Program-made: the position numbers and the translations under genes
Assembly (NCBI GenBank): GCA_028875075.1
Contig: JAPPGF010000017.1
Span: forward strand, 1-64,000
Reading direction: 5' to 3'
DNA from: Gemmatimonadota bacterium
Lineage (GTDB): Bacteria; Gemmatimonadota; Gemmatimonadetes; Longimicrobiales; Gaopeijiaceae
Length of the DNA: 64,000 nt
The notes under the pieces: model-generated
The model's input: only the letters and a program-made list of their open reading frames with translations
Told to the model about the DNA's origin: nothing
Databases searched by the model: none
Part shown: positions 33,728 to 42,159 of the stretch, in pieces
How the letters are laid out: each line of letters starts with the position of its first letter
Numbering within the stretch: the stretch's first letter is position 1

Positions 33728-36669
33728 TGCGGGAGCGGACGAGGGCGGGCCACACCTCGCTGGCCGAGCTCGCGACCCGCTCGGGCGCGCCGGTGCCGTG
33801 CGCGGGCAACCTGCCCGTGAAGCTGGACGACCCCGGGAGCGTCTGGTTCATCGAGCGGGGCGCCGTCAACCTGTTCCTGGTCGAGTTCGGGGACGGCGTG
33901 GAGCTGGCGGCGCCCAAGCATCTGCTCGCCACCGAGGCGGGCGGGTTCCTGCCGGGCGTCAGGCCGGACGAGGGGGGCGGCGAGGACGGCACCACGCTGA
34001 GTCTGGTCGCCAAGGGCTCGCCGGGCACGCTGCTCAGGCGCCTGCCGGCGTCCTCGCTGTCCGAGGTAGACCCGGCGGAGCTGGCCGGGCAGACCGACAC
34101 GTGGCTCACGGCCATCACCGACGCGCTCTCGCGCTTCGCGAGCCGGATCCCGCGGCCGACCGCGCTGGCCGAGCCCGGCGGAAGCCGGGAGACGGGCCCC
34201 TGCACGCTGTCGGTCAGGCGGGGCGTCGTGTGGGTCTCGGCTCCGCCCCTCGGGACGAGCCAGTTCATGGACATCGTCGACCCGAAGGAGTTCGCCGAGG
34301 CGGGCGGGGGCGAGGGAGCGGTGATCCCGCTCACGCGGACGAGCTGGCTCACGCTGTTCGAGCGGGCGACGCTCTCGGGGGAGTCGACCGAGACGCTCGC
34401 GCGGAACGGAGCGCTGCTACCCGCGCTCGCGTCCTTCCACGCGGCCGCCTTCGCGCTCGAGCGCATCAACCGCCGCCTCGCCGTCGTCGACGACGCGAAC
34501 CTGGAGCGGGCGCAGACGGCCAGCCGCCACGCGGCCGAGAAGGCCGCCCGCCAGCGGCTGTTCAACATCTACGACCTGCCGGTCGACCAGGGGCTGAGCG
34601 TCGAGGACACGGCGCTCGCGGACGCGCTCCGCGTGATCGGCCGCCGCGAGGGGATCGATTTCAAGGTCCCCGCGCGTTCCGGTCCCGCGGCCGCCCCGAC
34701 CAGCCTGAGGGACGTGCTGGACGCCTCGGGGGTCAGGGCCCGGCGCGTGCGGCTGCCGGCCGGGAGCGAGTGGTGGCGGGGCGACAGCAACGCGTTGCTC
34801 GCGTTCCGCGCCGAGGACGACCGGCCGGTGGCGCTCTTGCCGGCAGCGTTCGGGCGCTACCGGGCAGTCGACCCGGTCACCAAGCGGAGCGTCCGGGTGA
34901 CGGCGGAGGTCGCGGGCGCGCTGGGCGAGGAGGCCTGGACGTTCTACCGGCCGCTGCCGCCGGGCGACGTCCGTCCGGCCGACCTGCTCCGGATCGCGCT
35001 CCACGGCTCGGCCGGGGACCTCGCGCGGCTCGTGGCCGCCGGGCTCCCGGGCGGGGTGATCAAGCTGCTGCCGGCGCTCGCGCTCGGCTTCGTCGCGAAC
35101 CAGGTGGCGCTGGGCGGCAGCACGACGACGCTCTACGCCGTGGCGGCGGCCGTGGCGGGGTTCGGCCTCGCGGGGGCGTTGCTCCATCTGCTCCAGAGCA
35201 CGGCGATGATGCGCCTCGAGGGGCGCGCGGCCTCGAGGGTCGAGGCCGCCTTCTGGGACCGGCTCATGCGCCTGCCGCCGAGCGTGCTGCGCCGGCGGCC
35301 GGCCGGCGACCTGGCCATGTCCGGGATGACGTTCCAGAGCCTCAGGGACGGGCTTCAGGGGGCCGTCGCCGACAGCCTGGTCTCGATCGTGTTCCTGCTC
35401 CCGGCCCTCGGCGTGATCTTCCACTACGACCGCACGCTCGGGGCGCTTGCCCTCGCGTTCAGCGCGGCCTCGCTGCTGGTCACCGTGGCGCTCGGGCTCC
35501 GCCAGATCCGGCCCCACGGGCGGATGATCGCCGCGGCGCGGCGCGTGGCCGGCCGGCTCTTCCAGATCGTGGGCGGCATCTCCAAGCTGCGCGTGGAGAA
35601 CGCCGAGGGATCGGCGTTCGCGGTCTGGGCGCGCGACTACCGCGAGCAGAAACGCGCCGAGATCGAGCTCGGCGCGCTCGAGGGCCACTCGCGCGCGTTC
35701 GGCGCCGCGCTCCCCTTCCTGGCCGCGGGGTTCCTGCTCCTGGCGGCGGCGACGCTCGGGCGGGACGTCCCGGTCGGGGACTTCCTCGTCGTCTACATCG
35801 TCTTCGTGCTCTTCCAGTCGGCCGTGGCCCGGCTCGGCGAGGCCTTCGGGACCGTCGCCGCCACGCTGCCGGCGTTCGACCAAATGCGCCCGCTCCTCGC
35901 CGCGGTCCCCGAGGCCGAGACCGAGGGGGAGCCGGTCGAGTACCTGGGCGGCGACGTGCTGTTCGACCGCGTCTCGTTCCGCTACGACCCCGACGGCCCC
36001 CTGATCCTGGACGACGTCACGATCCACGCCCGTCCGGGCGAATTCGTCGCCCTGGCCGGCGAGTCCGGCGCCGGCAAGAGCACGCTCTTCCGGCTGGCCC
36101 TCGGGATCGACCAGCCGAGTTCGGGCGCGGTGTACTACGACGGACGGGACCTCCGGCACCTGAACCTCAAGCAGGTGCGCCGCAAGATCGGCGCGGTGCC
36201 GCAGGCGGTGGGCCTCCATCCGCAGGACCTGTGGGACAACCTGGTCGGGCATCACGACGGGGTGGCGGGCGACGACGTGTGGGAGGCGGTCCGGATCGCC
36301 GACGTCGAGGACGAGATCAGGGGCATGCCCATGGGGATGATGACCATGGTCGGAACGAGCGGCGCGGTGCTCTCGGGCGGCGAGAGCCAGCGCGTCACGA
36401 TCGGCCGCTCGGTGATCGGGAGCCCCCGGATCATGCTGTTCGACGAGGCGACCAACTGGCTGGACAACGAGAGCCAGGCCAGGGTGATGCGGAACCTGAC
36501 CGCGCTCACGTCCACGCGGATCGTCATCGCCCACCGCCTGTCCACGCTGGAGCAGGCCGACCGCATCTACGTGCTGCAGGCCGGAAAGGTCGTCCAGAGC
36601 GGCTCCTTCGACGAGCTCATGGAGACGGAGGGGGTGTTCCGCGCGCTGATCAGGAGGCAGATCGCGTGA
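33727..36669 (+). CDS. second ABC transporter of the NHLM bacteriocin system (980 aa)
   Basis: The first 430 residues form an N-terminal soluble region (with WFIERGAVNLFLVEF near the start, a cyclic-nucleotide-binding-like beta pattern) without a C39 peptidase. Six membrane helices lie at about 438-710. The ATPase carries Walker A GESGAGKST near 778, signature LSGGESQR near 881 and Walker B MLFDEATNWLD. This architecture is the partner that accompanies the C39 transporter in NHLM/proteusin-type clusters, perhaps as a heterodimer or for self-protection. It begins in TGATG overlap with the C39 gene. Confidence 0.9.
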   Translation: MRERTRAGHTSLAELATRSGAPVPCAGNLPVKLDDPGSVWFIERGAVNLFLVEFGDGVELAAPKHLLATEAGGFLPGVRPDEGGGEDGTTLSLVAKGSPGTLLRRLPASSLSEVDPAELAGQTDTWLTAITDALSRFASRIPRPTALAEPGGSRETGPCTLSVRRGVVWVSAPPLGTSQFMDIVDPKEFAEAGGGEGAVIPLTRTSWLTLFERATLSGESTETLARNGALLPALASFHAAAFALERINRRLAVVDDANLERAQTASRHAAEKAARQRLFNIYDLPVDQGLSVEDTALADALRVIGRREGIDFKVPARSGPAAAPTSLRDVLDASGVRARRVRLPAGSEWWRGDSNALLAFRAEDDRPVALLPAAFGRYRAVDPVTKRSVRVTAEVAGALGEEAWTFYRPLPPGDVRPADLLRIALHGSAGDLARLVAAGLPGGVIKLLPALALGFVANQVALGGSTTTLYAVAAAVAGFGLAGALLHLLQSTAMMRLEGRAASRVEAAFWDRLMRLPPSVLRRRPAGDLAMSGMTFQSLRDGLQGAVADSLVSIVFLLPALGVIFHYDRTLGALALAFSAASLLVTVALGLRQIRPHGRMIAAARRVAGRLFQIVGGISKLRVENAEGSAFAVWARDYREQKRAEIELGALEGHSRAFGAALPFLAAGFLLLAAATLGRDVPVGDFLVVYIVFVLFQSAVARLGEAFGTVAATLPAFDQMRPLLAAVPEAETEGEPVEYLGGDVLFDRVSFRYDPDGPLILDDVTIHARPGEFVALAGESGAGKSTLFRLALGIDQPSSGAVYYDGRDLRHLNLKQVRRKIGAVPQAVGLHPQDLWDNLVGHHDGVAGDDVWEAVRIADVEDEIRGMPMGMMTMVGTSGAVLSGGESQRVTIGRSVIGSPRIMLFDEATNWLDNESQARVMRNLTALTSTRIVIAHRLSTLEQADRIYVLQAGKVVQSGSFDELMETEGVFRALIRRQIA

Positions 36670-36754
36670 TCCGGACGCCGAGGCCCCCCGGCAGCTCCCC
36701 CTCCGCGCGCGCGGCCGGCGCCCGGTGGACGCCCCGGGACCCACGGGCACCGCG

Positions 36755-38053
36755 ATGAGCAAGCCCGCCCGGGGCGAAGCCTCCCTGATCTCGAGAGCCA
36801 GGGAGGACCAAGGCTTCCGCGAGCGCCTGCTCGCGGCGCCCAGGGAGACGATCGAGGGCGAGCTCGGCGTCACGCTGCCCACGGGCCACGAGGTCCACGT
36901 GCACGAGGAGAGCCCGACGGCGACGCACGTGGTGCTTCCTCCGCCAAACGAGCGGAGCCAGGAGGAACGGGAGGCGGCGAGGACCGGCCAGGCCTCGCTC
37001 GCGTTCCTCAAGAAGACGCTCCACGACCCCGCGCCGCCCGCCCGGCCCCCCGCGTCCGGACCGCCGAGGGCCCCGGGCGGGAGAGCTGCCCCCGGAGCGC
37101 TCGCCGGGGCGGCCAGGGAAGCCGTCCGCCGGGGGCTCGCCTTCCTCGAGTCCACCGTCGACCGGAACGGGGCCTGGCACTGCATCCGCTTCAACGTGGC
37201 CGACCCGTCCGTGCCGCGGCACTTCGAGCGGCCGCCCTTCGTCTCGGCGCTCTGCGTGCTCGCCCTGGAGCGTTCCGGGGAGGAGCGGGCCAGGGCCATG
37301 TGCGCGGCCACGAAGGGGTATCTCGGGAGCACCATCGAGTATCCGGGGCTCTGGCGCTACTACCGCCATCTCCCCCAGGACCTGGACAGCACGACGCTCT
37401 GCTCGCTCGTCCTCAGGGCTCATCCCTGGATCGCGCTCGGGCGGAACGTCGGGCCGATGCTCGCCAACCGCGACGAGCAGGGCCGCTTCATGACCTGGCT
37501 GCTGGCCGAGGACGAGCCGGACGTGACGTCCCGGTTCCGGATCGAGGCCGACCCCGTGGTCAACGCGAACGTCGTCGCCTACCTGGGCCACGGCCCCGAG
37601 ACCGAAGCCGCCGCGCGCTGGCTGGAGGGCCTCCTCGAGCGGGACGGCCTCGAGGGCTCCTCCAAGTGGTATCCCGACCCGGTGAGCATCTGCTACGCGA
37701 TCAGCCGCGCGGTCGCGCGCACGGAGCCCGCGCTCGACCGGCTCAGGCCCCTTCTCGTGGAGCGGATCCTGGGCCTCCGGGACGGGGCGGCGGGATTCGG
37801 CGACGCGCTCCGCTCCGCGCAGGCGGTCTCGGCGCTCGACGACGTCGGGGGCCTCGGGGCCATCGACCCAGGGGCCGAGGCGGAGGCGCTCCTGGCCTCG
37901 CAGCGCGAGGACGGCAGCTGGCCGGAGTTCCTCGCGTTCGGCGACCAGACGCTCAGGTGGGGCATCTTCGGGCAGATCGGGCACGGCTCCGAGTCCGTGA
38001 CGTCCGCCTTCTGCATCGAGGCCCTGGAGCGTCTCGCCGCCTCGGGGGCCTGA
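36755..38053 (+). CDS. NHLP leader domain fused to a squalene-cyclase-like alpha-toroid protein (432 aa)
   Basis: Residues about 11-64 match the nitrile-hydratase-like leader (NHLP): FRERLLAAPRETIEGELGVT, then HEVHVHEESPTATHVVLPPP, closely parallel to the precursor at 41.6-41.9 kb (FKQQLLSDPKGTITQELGIT). A Pro/Gly-rich linker (about 91-115) leads to an alpha-toroid: repeated helix pairs such as AVRRGLAFLESTVDRNGAW and LLASQREDGSWPEF, the latter a QW-like motif of terpene cyclases and prenyltransferases. The DxDD motif of squalene cyclases is not visible. It has no nitrile hydratase metal site (CxLCSC). Role unknown: a leader-tagged enzyme or scaffold recruited to the RiPP machinery. Confidence 0.8.
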   Translation: MSKPARGEASLISRAREDQGFRERLLAAPRETIEGELGVTLPTGHEVHVHEESPTATHVVLPPPNERSQEEREAARTGQASLAFLKKTLHDPAPPARPPASGPPRAPGGRAAPGALAGAAREAVRRGLAFLESTVDRNGAWHCIRFNVADPSVPRHFERPPFVSALCVLALERSGEERARAMCAATKGYLGSTIEYPGLWRYYRHLPQDLDSTTLCSLVLRAHPWIALGRNVGPMLANRDEQGRFMTWLLAEDEPDVTSRFRIEADPVVNANVVAYLGHGPETEAAARWLEGLLERDGLEGSSKWYPDPVSICYAISRAVARTEPALDRLRPLLVERILGLRDGAAGFGDALRSAQAVSALDDVGGLGAIDPGAEAEALLASQREDGSWPEFLAFGDQTLRWGIFGQIGHGSESVTSAFCIEALERLAASGA

Positions 38054-38080
38054 GGGCCGAGTGCCGGGCGCCCGATCCCC

Positions 38081-40360
38081 GTGAGGACGACCCCCGCCGA
38101 CCAGGGCCTGGTCGAGCTCCCCGCCCTCACCCCGCACCTGCGCTTCCACGACGTGGGCGAGCAGGGCGCGCTCCTGGTCTCCGAGTCGTTCAACACGCTG
38201 CTCAAGGGCGGGCTCTACCGCGAGCTGCTGCCGCTGCTGGACGGCCGCCGTCCGAGAGAGGAGATCGTCCGCACGCTCGAGGACACGCACCCCGCCGCCG
38301 ACGTGCTCGCGGCCATCGTCTCGCTGTCCGCCAAGGGATACGTCGTCTCCGGAGAGCACGGCATGGAGCGCGGCCGGGCGGCCTACTGGACGTCGCTCGG
38401 GGCCTCTCCCCGCTGGGTCGAGCAGCGGCTCGCCGGCTCGCGCGTCCGGGTGGAGGGCGAGGGCGGCCGCCTCGCCCGGCGCCTCGAGGAGAGCGGCGCC
38501 GGCGTGGGCTGCGAGGGCCACGAGCTCACCGTCGTCGTGACGGACGACTACCTGGCCCCGCGCCTCAGCGAGCTCAACCGGTGCCGGCTCGAGGCGGGGG
38601 GGACGGCGTGGGTGCCCGTGCGGCCGCGCGGCATGGAGGCGCTCCTCGGGCCCGTCTTCCGGGCCGACGGCCGGGGCGCCTGCTGGGAGTGCCTGGCCTA
38701 CCGCATGCGGAGCCACCGGGAGGTGCACAACTTCGTGCGCAGCTCCCTGGGCGAGGAGGCCGCCTTCAGGCCGTTCGCGGCCGAGCCCGGGGTGCTGGAG
38801 GCGCTGTACGGCTTGGCGGCGGCGGAGATCGTCAAGTGGCTCGTGCTGGGCGAGGCGGCCCCGCTCCACGAGCGGGCGATCGCGGTCGACACGGGCACGC
38901 TCTCCACCTCCGCCCACCCGGTGAGCCGCCGGCCGCAGTGTGCGGCCTGCGGCGAGGAGGCGCTCTACCGGCCGGACCGTCCCCCCGCCCCGCTCCGTCT
39001 TGGGTCGAGCCCCAAGGCGCACCTGAACAGCGGAGGCGCGCGCGCCGTGGCGCCCGAGGCCACGCTCGCCAGGTACCGCCACCTCGTGAGCCCGGTGAGC
39101 GGCGTCGTGACGTGGCTCAGGCGCACGACCGACGAGGCCGACCCCTGGCTCCACGTCCACTGGGCCGGAAGCAACCTCGGCATGAGGAGCCGGAGCCTCG
39201 GCTCGCTCAGGCGGAGCCTCAGGAGCAAGAGCGCCGGCAAGGGGGCGACGCGCGAGCAGTCCGAGGCGAGCGCGCTCTGCGAGGCCGTCGAACGCTACAG
39301 CGGCGCGCGCCACGGGGACGAGATCAGCCGGCGGGCGCGTTTCGCCGACCTCGCGCGGGACGGGGAGGCGATCCATCCGAACGACGTGCAGCTGTTCAGC
39401 GACGCTCAGCTCGACGGGCGCGAGCGCATCAACGCAGAGGGGCATCCCTACAACGTCGTGCCGCCGCGCCTCGACCCCGACGCCGAGCTGGACTGGACGC
39501 CGGTCTGGTCGCTCACCGGGGAGCGGCACCGGCATCTGCCGACGTCGATGCTCTACAGCACGGCCCCCGAACAGCGGGGCCCCGCCGACCTGATCGCCGA
39601 TTCCAACGGCTGCGCCGCGGGCAACACGCTGGAGGAGGCCGTCCTGCAGGCCTTCTACGAGCTGGTCGAGCGCGACGCGTTCGCCATCTGGTGGTACAAC
39701 CGCCTCCGGGTGCCGGCGCTCGACCTCTCGAGCCTGGGCGACGGCTACCTCGCCTCGGCCCCGGAGCACTACGCCCGCTACGAGCGGGAACTCTGGATGC
39801 TGGACGTCACCTCCGACCTCGGCGTCCCCGCCTTCGTCGCCCTCTCGAGGCGGCCCGACGCCCCGACCGAGGACATCATCTACGGCGCGGGCGCCCACGC
39901 GGATCCGCGCATCGCGGCGCTCCGGGCGCTCTGCGAGCTGAACCAGTGCCTGACCTGGCTGCCGCGCCCCGGCAAGGGCGACGGCCGGCCCCAGGTCGAC
40001 GACCCGATGGCGCTCCGGTGGTGGAGGACCGCCCGCCTGGCCGACTGCCCGTGGCTCGCCCCGGCGCCGGACGAGTCCGCGCGCACGGCCTCGCGCTATC
40101 CGGCGGCCGAGTCGACGGACACGCTGGAGGACGTCGAGCGCTGCCGCGAGGCGGTCGAAGCCGGGGGCATGGAGCTGCTCGTGCTGGATCAGACGCGGCC
40201 CGACATCGGCATGCCGGTCGCCCGGGTCATCGTGCCGGGCCTGCGCCATTTCTGGGCGAGGTTCGCTCCCGGGCGCCTCTACGACGTGCCCGTCGCCATG
40301 GGCCTCCGCGACCGGCCGCTCGCCGAGGCCGAGCTCAATCCCGAACCCGTGATCGCCTGA
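38081..40360 (+). CDS. fused leader-binding cyclodehydratase and YcaO azoline-forming enzyme (759 aa)
   Basis: Residues 1-300 form the TOMM leader-binding/E1-like domain with a zinc tetrathiolate made of CWEC (near 201) and CAAC (near 287). Residues 330-759 are a YcaO domain with the ATP/Mg motifs SEASALCEAVERYSG and DSNGCAAGNTLEEAVLQAFY, then ELVERDAFAIWWYN. It should activate backbone amides with ATP and close Cys (or Ser/Thr) onto the preceding carbonyl to form thiazolines. The C-terminus is LNPEPVIA rather than a proline-rich PxPxP tail. No flavin dehydrogenase gene is present, so oxidation to thiazole is not assured. Start GTG 38081, 27 bases after the fusion gene. Confidence 0.92.
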   Translation: MRTTPADQGLVELPALTPHLRFHDVGEQGALLVSESFNTLLKGGLYRELLPLLDGRRPREEIVRTLEDTHPAADVLAAIVSLSAKGYVVSGEHGMERGRAAYWTSLGASPRWVEQRLAGSRVRVEGEGGRLARRLEESGAGVGCEGHELTVVVTDDYLAPRLSELNRCRLEAGGTAWVPVRPRGMEALLGPVFRADGRGACWECLAYRMRSHREVHNFVRSSLGEEAAFRPFAAEPGVLEALYGLAAAEIVKWLVLGEAAPLHERAIAVDTGTLSTSAHPVSRRPQCAACGEEALYRPDRPPAPLRLGSSPKAHLNSGGARAVAPEATLARYRHLVSPVSGVVTWLRRTTDEADPWLHVHWAGSNLGMRSRSLGSLRRSLRSKSAGKGATREQSEASALCEAVERYSGARHGDEISRRARFADLARDGEAIHPNDVQLFSDAQLDGRERINAEGHPYNVVPPRLDPDAELDWTPVWSLTGERHRHLPTSMLYSTAPEQRGPADLIADSNGCAAGNTLEEAVLQAFYELVERDAFAIWWYNRLRVPALDLSSLGDGYLASAPEHYARYERELWMLDVTSDLGVPAFVALSRRPDAPTEDIIYGAGAHADPRIAALRALCELNQCLTWLPRPGKGDGRPQVDDPMALRWWRTARLADCPWLAPAPDESARTASRYPAAESTDTLEDVERCREAVEAGGMELLVLDQTRPDIGMPVARVIVPGLRHFWARFAPGRLYDVPVAMGLRDRPLAEAELNPEPVIA

Positions 40361-40369
40361 GGGGACGCC

Positions 40370-41491
40370 ATGGAAATCGACCAGGCGATCACGCTGACCC
40401 AGGACCGTCTCGCCCGGGAGGGCGAGACCATGGCCGAGCTGCTCGCCCACTTCCGGGGCAGGATCTCGGAGGTCCTCGTGGGCGACCCCCAGTGGGAGCG
40501 AGTCCTCGAATGCGCCGGGAGGCTCCCGATCACGATGGGCGCCCTTCCCTTCGGCTTCGAGCTGCCGCTCCACGAGCCGAGGCCGGAGGCCGACTTCGGG
40601 GCCTCGCTCGCGAGCGGGACCCGGGCGGCGGCGTTCTTCCGCGAGCGCGCGCGGGGCGAGGAGACGGACGAGACCGCGCGCGCGGTCACCCGCCTCTTCG
40701 AGGAGATGGAGGCCCCGGACTCGCCGCTTCGCGAGATCGTCGGCAGAAAGCTGATGCTCGAGTACGACGTCGGGTCGGAGGGCGGCGGCGCCCGGGCCTC
40801 GCTCCCGGGGATGTTCCTGAGGCCCGGGGAGCGCCCGATCCTAGGCGGCCGCGGCCAGGCGGACGACGCCGCCCTCGTGGTCCGGCGCCTCCTCGCCTCC
40901 GTCGGCTGGGAGCCGAGCGACGGCGAACGGGAGGGCGTCCGGCGGGCCTATCTGGCGCAGCCCGAGGACACGCGCATGGACTCCTTCGGCGTCTTCCCCT
41001 CCCGCCCGCGCGCGGTCCGGCTGGCGGTCATGGGCTTCCGGTCCGAGGAGGAGCTCCGCGCCTACCTCGAGGGGACCGGCTGGCCGGGCCGCTTCGCCGC
41101 CGTCGAGTCGGTGATCGCGCGCTTCAGGGAGCGCGTCAACATCGTCAGGAGCGGGGTCAACATCGACGTGCTGGAAGGGGGCCTAGGTCCGACGCTCGGC
41201 CTCACGCTCATCGTCAAGCAGCGGTACACGAAGGACTCGCGCTACTGGCTGGACGGGCTGACCGACTGGGATCCGTTCCTCCGCGCCCTGGGCCAGGAGG
41301 ACCTGGTGGTCCAGGACAAGCTCGCCGCGCTCGCCGACTGGGTCTCCAAGCCGACGCCGATCTTCGGGAAGTCCGGACGCTACGTGATGCTCCGGGGTAT
41401 CCACCACATCAAGCTGGTCGTGTCCGGCGACGGGCTCCGGGAAGCCAAGGCCTACGTGTTCATGGTGCTCTCCGGGGCGCTCTCCCCCTGA
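40370..41491 (+). CDS. unfamiliar protein of the RiPP operon (373 aa)
   Basis: It follows the YcaO gene by nine bases, with GGGGA before the ATG, so it belongs to the operon. The N-terminus is helical (ITLTQDRLAREGETMAELLA). The C-terminal half has NIDVLEGGLGPTLGLTLIVK, WDPFLRALGQEDLVVQDKLA and YVMLRGIHHIKLVVSGDGLR, recalling a poorly described family found in natural-product clusters whose members carry a PxLGLE strand before a WxxLLxxL helix. No catalytic motif, metal site or membrane helix is visible. It might help leader recognition, maturation or immunity; function unknown. Confidence 0.65.
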   Translation: MEIDQAITLTQDRLAREGETMAELLAHFRGRISEVLVGDPQWERVLECAGRLPITMGALPFGFELPLHEPRPEADFGASLASGTRAAAFFRERARGEETDETARAVTRLFEEMEAPDSPLREIVGRKLMLEYDVGSEGGGARASLPGMFLRPGERPILGGRGQADDAALVVRRLLASVGWEPSDGEREGVRRAYLAQPEDTRMDSFGVFPSRPRAVRLAVMGFRSEEELRAYLEGTGWPGRFAAVESVIARFRERVNIVRSGVNIDVLEGGLGPTLGLTLIVKQRYTKDSRYWLDGLTDWDPFLRALGQEDLVVQDKLAALADWVSKPTPIFGKSGRYVMLRGIHHIKLVVSGDGLREAKAYVFMVLSGALSP

Positions 41492-41515
41492 CGCGGTCCG
41501 GGAGCGATGATACAA

Positions 41516-41553
41516 GACCCCCACCCGCGCCCGGTCGGGGGCGGGAGGGGGTC
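41516..41553. terminator. strong hairpin between the converging RiPP operon and precursor gene
   Basis: A 17-base arm starting GACCCCCACCCGCGCC pairs, with two mismatches, to the arm ending GGGCGGGAGGGGGTC across a 4-base loop. It lies between the stop at 41491 (plus) and the precursor stop at 41623 (minus), as expected for a bidirectional terminator. A short T-run (TCTTTT) follows on the plus strand about eight bases later. Confidence 0.55.
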
Positions 41554-41622
41554 AACCAGGTCTTTTCCGAATCGGGACCGGAACCGCTCCGGATCCCGGG
41601 CGGCCGGCCTCCGGCTAGCGGA

Positions 41623-41874
41623 CTACCAGCAGCAGCAGAGCCCGGCCGAGATGGCCTCGAGCTGCTCCTCGGTGATGTTCGGGTCCGGCGGCAGCGCGAG
41701 ATGCACCGTCTGCATATCGCTCTCGTGGACCTTCACGGTCATCGAGTCGGGCATCGTGATGCCCAGCTCCTGCGTGATCGTGCCCTTGGGGTCCGAGAGC
41801 AGCTGCTGCTTGAACTCCGGGTCCAAGGCGGACTTCTCGACGATCTGCCTGAGCATTTCATCGCCGCTTCTCAT
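41623..41874 (-). CDS. NHLP-leader RiPP precursor peptide with core LCCCW (83 aa)
   Basis: The ATG at 41874 follows GGGGGAGGA at ideal spacing. Residues 1-78 form an NHLP leader (EKSALDPEFKQQLLSDPKGT, then MTVKVHESDMQTVHLALPP) ending NITEEQLEAISAG, a double-glycine-type processing site with the typical leucine and glutamate spacing. The remaining core is LCCCW followed by TAG. All three Cys and the only Trp of the peptide are in these five residues. Expected maturation: thiazoline formation on the Cys by the YcaO protein, possible halogenation of Trp, cleavage and export by the C39 transporter. It is convergent to the operon and so has its own promoter. Confidence 0.9.
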   Translation of the reverse strand: MRSGDEMLRQIVEKSALDPEFKQQLLSDPKGTITQELGITMPDSMTVKVHESDMQTVHLALPPDPNITEEQLEAISAGLCCCW

Positions 41875-41892
41875 GGCAATCCTCCCCCGAGC

Positions 41893-41940
41893 TTGAGGCG
41901 ACACTAACAAGACACGAATGAACACACGGATAACACGACT
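41893..41940 (-). promoter_or_regulatory. AT-richer leader of the precursor gene with CGTGT direct repeats
   Basis: Read on the minus strand, CGTGT occurs three times (41933-41937, 41924-41928, 41912-41916) at spacings of 9 and 12 bases within 40 bases, and TTGATTTTGCGACATAG with TTATCC 16 bases after TTGATT offers a weak promoter. This lies 20-65 bases before the precursor ATG. Direct repeats at near-helical spacing may bind a regulator. The rest of the gap 41941-42159 has no gene. Confidence 0.3.
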
Positions 41941-42159
41941 ATGTCGCAAAATCAAGTCCGGCGGTCCGGGACGCCATGGGCGTTCATCCGCCTCGCCCCG
42001 ACGAAAGCCCAGGTCTCGGCAGCCCAAAGCCCCGGTAGACCGAGTCGGGCGGAGTAGCTGAATTGCTTGCCGCTCCTTAGATCTGTCTCCATCCTCGCCC
42101 CGGCCGGCCGATGGCTTGGCCAGGTGCCATTCACAGACTCGTCAAATGGAGGTCCAGCC

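Noticed and set aside
33727-35030. N-terminal region of the second ABC transporter as a C39 peptidase
   Set aside because: No Q...ECG motif or following His/Asp; it looks like a cyclic-nucleotide-binding-like domain instead.
36755-36950. NHLP region read as a nitrile hydratase alpha subunit
   Set aside because: No CxLCSC metal-binding motif and only about 55 residues match; leader-type use is the better reading.
36650-40573. A very long open frame on the minus strand opposite the fusion and YcaO genes
   Set aside because: It is the antisense shadow of GC-rich codons; its translation is Arg/Gly/Pro/His-rich without domains, whereas the plus strand has clear motifs.
41623-41640. CCCW tail as an artefact of an early stop in a longer core
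   Set aside because: Downstream of the TAG on the minus strand there is only the terminator hairpin and no protein-like continuation, and the leader ends correctly just before LCCCW.
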